This document shows positions 7,728 to 11,705 of a stretch of DNA of 11,705 bases, in pieces (the stretch's first letter is position 1; each line of letters opens with the position of its first letter). This DNA is from an uncultured Eubacteriaceae bacterium (GTDB lineage: Bacteria > Bacillota > Clostridia > Oscillospirales > Acutalibacteraceae): NCBI GenBank assembly GCA_937905915.1, contig CALCVR010000201.1:1-11705 (forward strand), written 5' to 3'. The translations under genes and the position numbers were made by a program. The notes under the pieces were generated by a model. The model did no database searches. It saw only the letters and a list, made by a program, of their open reading frames with translations, and was not told the origin of the DNA.

Positions 7728-8018
7728 TTATTTATTTGAGGACTTAAGTCTTTCCTTATTTTCTTCCAAATACTGCGGCCATTCCCGCATGTGCGCCACC
7801 ATGATAACAGCGCTGATGATTTCCAATACCACAAAGATAACAATGCAAATAGCAATAATTCCAATTTTCTCATCGTTAATACCTCCCACCAGCTGGATCA
7901 GCACAACCACAACCGGAACCCATGCTTCAACATAGCAGATTAGCCATGCTAGATGCTGGCGGGGCCGCCTATCTTTCCATTCTTTATTGTACTGTTTTCG
8001 CAATTCCTTTTCTGTCAT
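7728..8018 (-). CDS. Small two-helix membrane protein, function unknown
   Basis: A 96-residue protein I do not recognise. It has a highly charged N-terminus (MTEKELRKQYNKEWKDRRPR), two hydrophobic segments (about 23-44, LAWLICYVEAWVPVVVVLIQ, and 50-75, IGIIAICIVIFVVLEIISAV), and a charged C-terminal tail ending EENKERLKSSNK. By the positive-inside rule both ends are probably cytoplasmic. Ribosome site: AGGAAGG lies 11 nt upstream of the ATG, or AGGA 6 nt upstream. It is preceded by a perfect-consensus promoter overlapped by palindromic operators and faces a divergent XRE repressor gene, so it is probably strongly expressed once that repressor is released. The tight pairing suggests the repressor serves mainly this gene. 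It could be a stress or envelope protein; no function is claimed. Confidence 0.8.
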   Translation of the reverse strand: MTEKELRKQYNKEWKDRRPRQHLAWLICYVEAWVPVVVVLIQLVGGINDEKIGIIAICIVIFVVLEIISAVIMVAHMREWPQYLEENKERLKSSNK

Positions 8019-8070
8019 TTTGTGTCCTGCCTTCCTGGCAATGCGTATATTGAATCAATCAAGCGCAATA

Positions 8071-8085
8071 ATACCAAAATGGGAT
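8071..8085. promoter_or_regulatory. XRE operator O1
   Basis: ATACCA-AAA-TGGGAT is a palindrome with one mismatch. It matches O2 except at the central three bases and that mismatch. Its outer half and the outer half of O2 also form a 15-bp perfect inverted repeat (8068-8082 with 8098-8112). It lies at the predicted transcription start of the membrane protein gene. Confidence 0.7.
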
Positions 8086-8091
8086 ATTCTG

Positions 8092-8120
8092 ATTATACCA
8101 TTTTGGTATTATCTTGTCAA
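8092..8120 (-). promoter_or_regulatory. Perfect-consensus sigma-A promoter for the small membrane protein
   Basis: On the minus strand TTGACA (8120-8115), exactly 17 bp, then TATAAT (8097-8092). The predicted start is near 8085 with a leader of about 67 nt. Operator O2 covers the spacer and part of the -10, and O1 covers the start point, so binding would block it. A perfect promoter tightly covered by operators fits a silent gene that is induced sharply. Confidence 0.85.
8095..8109. promoter_or_regulatory. XRE operator O2
   Basis: ATACCA-TTT-TGGTAT is a perfect palindrome with a 3-bp centre. Its centre lies 24 bp from that of O1. It overlaps the spacer of the minus-strand promoter and an extended -10 (TGGTATTAT, 8104-8112) that could serve the XRE gene on the plus strand, so autoregulation is likely. 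Confidence 0.75.
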
Positions 8121-8133
8121 GAGGTGATAGAGC

Positions 8134-8343
8134 ATTTTTAGACTCAAACAGTTGCGGGAGAAAAGGCATATATCTCAAGTGCGGTTGGCCATTGATTTGG
8201 ATATGAATCAAAATAGTATTAGTCGTTATGAGACCGAAGCGCGGGAAGCCGATTACAAAACATTAATTGCATTAGCCGATTATTTTAATGTTTCCATCGA
8301 CTACCTGTTAGGCAGAACCGAGAATCCTGAAATCAATCATTGA
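8134..8343 (+). CDS. XRE-family transcriptional repressor, probable ATT start
   Basis: A compact 69-residue DNA-binding protein that is essentially a single Cro/C1-type helix-turn-helix domain: (M)FRLKQLREKRHISQVRLAI then DLDMNQNSISRYETEAREAD, with the family's ending DYFNVSIDYLLGRTENPEI. The only ATG/GTG/TTG start near the beginning is TTG at 8152, which has no ribosome site and would remove the first residues of helix 1. In the same frame ATT at 8134 follows AAGAGGTGAT (8119-8128) with a 5-nt gap, nearly ideal, and restores FRLKQLRE, the normal N-terminus of the family. A stop at 8128-8130 excludes anything longer. ATT starts are rare and usually weak (infC is the known case), which could keep repressor levels low. 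It is divergent from the membrane protein gene over shared operators. Confidence 0.85.
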   Translation: MFRLKQLREKRHISQVRLAIDLDMNQNSISRYETEAREADYKTLIALADYFNVSIDYLLGRTENPEINH

Positions 8344-8344
8344 T

Positions 8345-8397
8345 AAATGAAAAAACCTAGGTAGAAAGAAATATTTTCTACCTAGGTTTTTTCATTT
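8345..8397. terminator. Strong bidirectional terminator after the XRE gene
   Basis: A perfect stem of 23 bp (8345-8367 with 8375-8397) with a 7-nt loop. It contains AAAAAACCTAGGTAGAAA and its complement. It starts just after the XRE stop and also ends minus-strand transcription from the ATPase remnant, whose stop codon (8378-8380) lies inside the stem. Confidence 0.93.
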
Positions 8398-9740
8398 TTA
8401 ACACTGTTTTTCTTAATAACAGAGCTGAATTGATGATCACTACCACCGATCCAGCATTGTGTACCAAGGCTCCTACCACCGGATTAAGAATACCCGTGAT
8501 GGCAAGTACAATTGCCAAAAAGTTAAGTCCCATAGAAAAACTCAAATTGCATTTGATGGTAATCATCATTCTCTTGGCCAGCGCCACTAATGAGCAAGTT
8601 CCTTTATCTCATCATCCACCAATGCAATATCCGCCGCATCTACAGCGATATCGCTGCCCACTCCGCCCATGGCAATGCCTACATCAGCCTTCTTTAATGC
8701 AGGGGCATCGTTGACTCCATCCCCGATCATACAAACGGCCTCTTGCTTTTTCTGATAGGAATCGATCCAAGTTAATTTATCCTCCGGTAGGCAGTCTGCA
8801 TGTACCTCTGGAATATCAAGTTGTTTGGCAATGGCGTCGGCTGCATTCTCATGGTCGCCGGTGAGCAAAATGGGTTGTACCTCCAGCCCCTTGAGTTGGT
8901 GGATCATTGCGGCGCTTTCCTTTCGCACGGTATCGGATAGCGCAAGATATCCCGCTCTCTGTCCATCTACTATGACGTAAATCACCGTACAGCCTCGAGT
9001 TCGATATTGTTCCGCAGAGGTAACTGTTACTTCCGGTATCTCCATGTTTTGATCCAAAAGCATCTTTTGATTGCCCGCTACAATGGATCTTCCCTCTACG
9101 GTTGCCAAAACGCCTCGGCCTGGAATCATCTGAAAGTCCTTAGAGGAAAGGATTCCTTTTTTCTGCTCCTGTTGATATCTTTGGACGATTGCCTTTCTCT
9201 AGGAATCTCCGGTAGTATGCTTTTTACTTCAATGACCTGGGGAGTACCATAGGTTAACGTCCCCGTTTTGTCAAATGTAATTTTTGTAACCTTGGCAAGA
9301 CGTTCCAATGCATCGCCTTCCCGGACTAAAAAACTGTGTTTGGTAGCGTTACCGATGGCTGCCATAATGGCTGTAGGCGTAGCCAGTACCAAGGCACAAG
9401 GGCAAAATACAACTAAAATAGTTACGGCCCGGATCACCTCACCACTGAAAATCCAGGTCAGAGCGATCACCACAATCCAAGTGGCCCAGCAATCCGCAAG
9501 ACCCACAATCTTTGCTTTTCCAGCGTCAGCCGACTGTACCAGTCGGATCATCCTTTGAATAGAACTATCCTCCCCTACCTTTGTGGCTTTCATTTCAAAG
9601 GAGCCGAATTGATTTACCGTGCCACTGGAAACCTGATCTCCAACCGTTTTGTCCACCGGCAGGGATTCCCCTGTTATGACGGCCTGATTGATGGAGGTTT
9701 GTCCTGATAAGATTACGCCATCCACTGTCGTTCTCCTCCA
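8378..9740 (-). pseudogene. Heavy-metal P1B-type ATPase, truncated and frameshifted
   Basis: Remains of a membrane pump that exports metal ions using ATP. In order it shows the A-domain (VDGVILSGQTSINQ then ITGESLPVDK), the metal-site motif FCPCALVLATPTA (CPC at 9404-9396), the phosphorylation site DKTGTLT (9272-9252), the P-domain GDGVNDAPALKKADVGIAMG and the last helices (VGALVHNAGSVVVIINSALLL). Three lesions are visible. Everything before the A-domain is missing, including any metal-binding domain and the first helices. After ILPEIPRE (about 9200) roughly 20 or more codons with the HP motif seem deleted with a shift of frame; another frame then continues as KAIVQRYQQEQKKGILSSKDFQMIPGRGV-like sequence. 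Near 8589 one base, probably a T in CATTTAGTG, is lost, giving a stop after DDEIKELAH, while the next frame resumes at ALAKRMM. It cannot make a working pump. The transported metal cannot be assigned. Confidence 0.9.
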
Positions 9741-9744
9741 GATA

Positions 9745-10053
9745 GTTGCGTTGCAATGCATCGTCTACAATCGTGGCATTCTCACTTTAGAACATAATAC
9801 GTGTCAAGGTGAGGGAGATGACCGGCATAATGATAATATAAAAAATAAGATTTAATAAAAAGGTGGTGGTCACGCCATTTTGAGTGAACAGCAACCCTCC
9901 TGCAATCAAAAAATGGATGATATTCCAAATGTACCAGAAAGGCACAAGCGTGATTAATGCGCTGAGTGCGGATAAGATCCATGAGGCATAAGTAAAATAG
10001 CGATGGGATCCCGCATATTCCATCTGCCTGGATAAATTGGATTGTTTTTGCAA
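9745..10053 (-). pseudogene. ABC exporter (ATPase/permease) remnant with internal deletion and stop
   Basis: A TTG at 10053, 7 nt after GGAGG, starts MQKQSNLSRQMEYAGSHRYF, followed by a first membrane helix (YASWILSALSALITLVPFWY) as in half-size ABC permease/ATPase exporters. After YIWNII the sequence jumps to AGGLLFTQNGVTTTFLLNLI and a later helix ending LTLTRIMF. The family normally has much more sequence between these parts, so an in-frame deletion is inferred. A TAA (9789-9787) then interrupts the frame, which continues as SENATIVDDALQRN, the normal family continuation, before homology ends at the junction with the metal ATPase remnant near 9745. No nucleotide-binding domain is left. The first 89 codons could still yield a small membrane peptide. 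The TetR gene upstream was presumably its regulator. Confidence 0.75.
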
Positions 10054-10078
10054 AGTAAATCCTCCTTTCAAAATTAGT

Positions 10079-10094
10079 TAGTTATAAATAACTA
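10079..10094. promoter_or_regulatory. Palindrome before the ABC remnant, possible second TetR operator
   Basis: TAGTTAT-AA-ATAACTA is a perfect 16-bp palindrome between the TetR stop and the ABC start. It shares GTTAT/ATAAC half-sites with the larger palindrome at the TetR promoter, though half-site spacing differs by 2 bp. I see no clear promoter here, so the role is uncertain. Confidence 0.35.
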
Positions 10095-10116
10095 TATGGT
10101 AAAAAATAATAGAGCA

Positions 10117-10722
10117 TCACAGCCCTATTATTTTCTTCCATCCCGCCGTATAAAACTCCCGCAACTCTTTGACATATCTGCGTGCTTGGTCCCTAGGCAT
10201 GTTGTGAATTACAATTTCAAAAAAGGCTGAAAACATTCCGCTCACCAAGATATGTTCCAACTGTGGATCCATGGTGCGGACGTTTTGCCCCAGAGAACGC
10301 AACACCGTGAGAAAACAATTGGTGGCCTCCACTTCGATTTCTACCATCTGGTGGATAAATCCTTCATATTTTGTCCCCTCTGCACAACACAATAGCAATT
10401 TAAAAGCATCGAAATGATCGTAAATATAATCGGTCATCCAATCCATACAATCTCCAGAGATGTCCCCCATATGCTGTGGTTGTTCTTCAGGTGGAAGGGA
10501 CGCAAATATTTGTTGAGCTTTGTTGTATGTGGTCATCATTGTGGTATAAGGGGATTCTACTAAAGCTTCAAACAGCGCCTCTTTGCTTTTATAGTAGCCG
10601 TAAAAAGCACCAGTGGTTACGCCGGCTTCTTTTGCGATATTTCGAAGGGATGCATCACGAAATCCTTTAGATAAAAATTCATGTTTCCCAGCTTCTAAAA
10701 TTTTTTCATGGGTGGAAATCAT
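10117..10722 (-). CDS. TetR/AcrR-family transcriptional regulator
   Basis: A complete 201-residue TetR-family repressor. The N-terminal helix-turn-helix covers residues about 5-52 (KILEAGKHEFLSKGF, SLRNIAKEAGVTTGAFYGYY, KSKEALFEAL). The variable C-terminal ligand-binding and dimerisation domain follows to the end; its ligand is unknown. A 28-bp palindrome upstream suggests autorepression. It lies 63 bp before the ABC exporter remnant in the same direction, so it probably controlled that exporter and is now partly orphaned. The start is odd: the AAGGAGG site is 17 nt before the ATG and an in-frame TAG at 10731-10729 blocks any longer frame. The intervening TTTAGAAG followed by TTTATG looks like a small insertion that moved the ribosome site away; only a weak AGAAG is near the ATG. 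Confidence 0.9.
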   Translation of the reverse strand: MISTHEKILEAGKHEFLSKGFRDASLRNIAKEAGVTTGAFYGYYKSKEALFEALVESPYTTMMTTYNKAQQIFASLPPEEQPQHMGDISGDCMDWMTDYIYDHFDAFKLLLCCAEGTKYEGFIHQMVEIEVEATNCFLTVLRSLGQNVRTMDPQLEHILVSGMFSAFFEIVIHNMPRDQARRYVKELREFYTAGWKKIIGL

Positions 10723-10745
10723 AAACTTCTAAATGTCCACCTCCT

Positions 10746-10773
10746 TATAACAGCGTTATATAACACTGTTATA
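10746..10773. promoter_or_regulatory. TetR operator: 28-bp near-perfect palindrome
   Basis: Two 14-bp half-sites, TATAACAGCGTTAT and ATAACACTGTTATA, match as inverted copies except at one position (10754/10765). It sits immediately downstream of the TetR -10 and just before the ribosome site, a standard autoregulatory position. Confidence 0.85.
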
Positions 10774-10800
10774 TTTTAGCGTGAAGAACTACTTTTTCAA
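10773..10800 (-). promoter_or_regulatory. Promoter of the TetR gene
   Basis: On the minus strand TTGAAA (10800-10795), 16 bp, then TAAAAT (10778-10773). The predicted start falls inside the palindromic operator. Confidence 0.6.
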
Positions 10801-10960
10801 GTTACCCACAGCAAAATAAACCCAAAATATTTTTTATAACTGTTCCGTCAGGGCTTACAGAAAAAATAGACAACTGTCTTTTGGATTTTAGGAAGAACAG
10901 AAATAACACGTTTAACAGCCGTCAGTGAGAATAATAATTTGTACTGATAAAATAATATTA

Positions 10961-11416
10961 TCACGACAGCTTAAACATAATCAATGTCACAATTGCTATT
11001 AACAACAAAAGTGTCGCGCAACCGGCAGACTTCCTTGCGGATTTATTAGTATTTGGCATATTGGGACTGTCTTGATGTATTTTTGGCGCAGGAGCTTTAC
11101 CGACAGCGTGCAGCTTTGTTGCTTTGTAATAGAGAGCAAGAGGATCATTTTGAGTCATAATGCGATGATAGAAGGTTTCAAGCCAAATCCCATCTTGGGC
11201 AGAGCATACGTCAAATTCATCAACATCATTCTCGTGTGCGATTCGATTACGTATATGGCGGTATTGTTTCAGCTGGAGATAATCCTCTTTCCACCCAGGT
11301 ATATAATAGGCTCCGTTTACAGAAGTTTCCATATCTTTAATATAACCGGTAATTCCTATCCCATTCATATCTCGGCACAGATTATCAAGCCGCTTGTAGG
11401 AATTCATAAATCCCAT
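10961..11416 (-). CDS. HEPN-like protein with C-terminal membrane anchor
   Basis: A 151-residue protein. I start it at the ATG at 11416 (MGFMNSYKRLDNLC) because GGAGG is 5 nt upstream; the open frame to 11470 runs through a terminator-like hairpin. The helical N-terminal domain (1-100) holds QYRHIRNRIAHEND, in which Arg56-Asn57-x3-His61 fits the Rx4-6H motif of HEPN ribonucleases, with the polar residue directly after the Arg as in active members. A conserved-looking block, GIWLETFYHRIMTQNDPLAL (77-96), follows. A Pro/Asn-rich linker (about 105-128) leads to one hydrophobic helix (CATLLLLIAIVTLIMF, 133-148) at the extreme C-terminus, so it is probably tail-anchored with the domain in the cytoplasm. 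No antitoxin (MNT-type) gene is next to it. RNase activity is inferred from one motif only; similar clostridial proteins are uncharacterised as far as I know. Confidence 0.75.
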   Translation of the reverse strand: MGFMNSYKRLDNLCRDMNGIGITGYIKDMETSVNGAYYIPGWKEDYLQLKQYRHIRNRIAHENDVDEFDVCSAQDGIWLETFYHRIMTQNDPLALYYKATKLHAVGKAPAPKIHQDSPNMPNTNKSARKSAGCATLLLLIAIVTLIMFKLS

Positions 11417-11439
11417 AATGGCCTCCAAAAGGGCTACAT

Positions 11440-11475
11440 AAAAAATGGCTGACGATTCATCATGAATCATCAGCC
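11440..11475 (-). terminator. Second terminator-like hairpin between tRNA-Leu and the HEPN-like gene
   Basis: On the minus strand 14-bp arms (11475-11462 and 11460-11447, one G-T mismatch, 1-nt centre) carry GGCTGATGATTCAT, and are followed by a T run (11445-11440). It looks like a rho-independent terminator although the hairpin centre is tight. It ends 24 nt before the HEPN-like start, so it could also act as an attenuator for that gene. Confidence 0.6.
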
Positions 11476-11505
11476 AAGTTTGGTACGGATCCTCATAAGA
11501 GGCAT

Positions 11506-11534
11506 AAAAAATCGAGTACCCTTATGGGTACTCG
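11506..11534 (-). terminator. tRNA-Leu terminator
   Basis: CGAGTACCC-ATAA-GGGTACTCG (11534-11513 read on the minus strand) followed by A and six T (11511-11506). It begins 4 nt after the tRNA CCA end. Confidence 0.92.
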
Positions 11535-11537
11535 AAG

Positions 11538-11621
11538 TGGTGCGAGTGACGGGACTTGAACCCGTACGTCAAAGACACACGCCCCTCAAACGTGCCTGTC
11601 TGCCTATTCCAGCACACTCGC
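11538..11621 (-). tRNA. tRNA-Leu (anticodon GAG)
   Basis: An 84-nt class II tRNA including an encoded CCA. The acceptor arm pairs GCGAGTG (from 11621) with CACTCGC (ending 11542), followed by discriminator A and CCA. The anticodon stem CACGT/GCGTG encloses the loop TTGAGGG, with anticodon GAG at 11587-11585 reading CTC and CTT. The long variable arm expected for leucine follows (TGTCTTTGACGTA), then the T arm ACGGG-TTCAAGT-CCCGT. Confidence 0.96.
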
Positions 11622-11661
11622 ATTTCTTCATAATTATTCTATAACCAGAGCAACAGAAAGT

Positions 11662-11690
11662 ATTATACATCAAATTTAGCGAATTGTCAA
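11662..11690 (-). promoter_or_regulatory. Perfect-consensus promoter of tRNA-Leu
   Basis: On the minus strand TTGACA (11690-11685), 17 bp, then TATAAT (11667-11662), about 40 bp before the tRNA 5' end. It is the only promoter I can find upstream of both the tRNA and the HEPN-like gene. Confidence 0.92.
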
Positions 11691-11705
11691 CTATCTTTCT
11701 AAATT

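Noticed and set aside
8068..8112. The 15-bp inverted repeat near the XRE gene, considered as a transposon end or CRISPR-like repeat.
   Set aside because: It is better explained as two palindromic operators over a promoter; no transposase and no further copies are present.
10774..10960. AT-rich stretch between the HEPN-like stop and the TetR promoter, including a repeated CCGTCAG (10845 and 10919) and short inverted repeats.
   Set aside because: The repeats are only 7 bp and the stems 4-5 bp; no gene, strong terminator or RNA could be supported.
11538..11621. tRNA-Leu as an integration (att) site for a mobile element.
   Set aside because: I found no second copy of the tRNA 3' end, integrase or phage gene within the window.

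Overview
The window looks like a chromosomal segment of a low-to-mid GC Gram-positive anaerobe of the class Clostridia, probably near the Oscillospiraceae/Ruminococcaceae. Grounds: strong AAGGAGG-type ribosome binding sites, sigma-A-like promoters, U-tract hairpin terminators, a Gram-positive GSI-alpha type glutamine synthetase with Arg62, and a TIGR04076-like protein. The assignment is inference, because there is no marker gene for taxonomy.

Region 1 (1-4599) is the most unusual part. Three tightly coupled minus-strand genes encode a StiP-type phosphoribosyltransferase-like protein (cut by the window edge), a phosphoribosyltransferase with a C-terminal TRSP domain, and a CitE/HpcH-like C-C bond lyase. 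This combination is the core of the 'biosynthetic module' described for Ter (tellurite/stress) systems, which is predicted to make a nucleoside-like metabolite. Divergently transcribed from the same 225-bp intergenic region is a protein that joins a YceG-like region (another Ter-module component) to an intact trypsin/HtrA-like serine protease through a proline-rich linker. Back-to-back sigma-A promoters can be read in the shared region. If the domain reading is right, this is a Ter-type metabolite pathway paired with an intracellular protease.

Region 2 (4600-7740) is housekeeping: a six-helix-type membrane protein resembling DUF975, glutamine synthetase glnA with a clear promoter and terminator, and a small TIGR04076-type protein converging on the same bidirectional terminator.

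Region 3 (7689-8397) is a compact regulatory cassette bounded by two terminators. A 96-residue two-helix membrane protein is driven by a perfect-consensus promoter (TTGACA, 17 bp, TATAAT). That promoter is covered by paired palindromic operators. A divergent XRE-family repressor of 69 residues most likely starts at the rare codon ATT.

Region 4 (8378-10800) is a gene graveyard. A heavy-metal P1B ATPase has lost its N-terminus, part of its N-domain and one base near the C-terminus. It is fused by deletion to the remains of an ABC exporter, which itself has an internal deletion and a stop codon. The TetR-family regulator in front of them is intact, with a 28-bp near-perfect palindromic operator at its own promoter.

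Region 5 (10961-11705) holds a tRNA-Leu(GAG) gene under a perfect-consensus promoter, its terminator, a second terminator-like hairpin, and then a small HEPN-like gene with a C-terminal membrane anchor and an RNxxxH motif.
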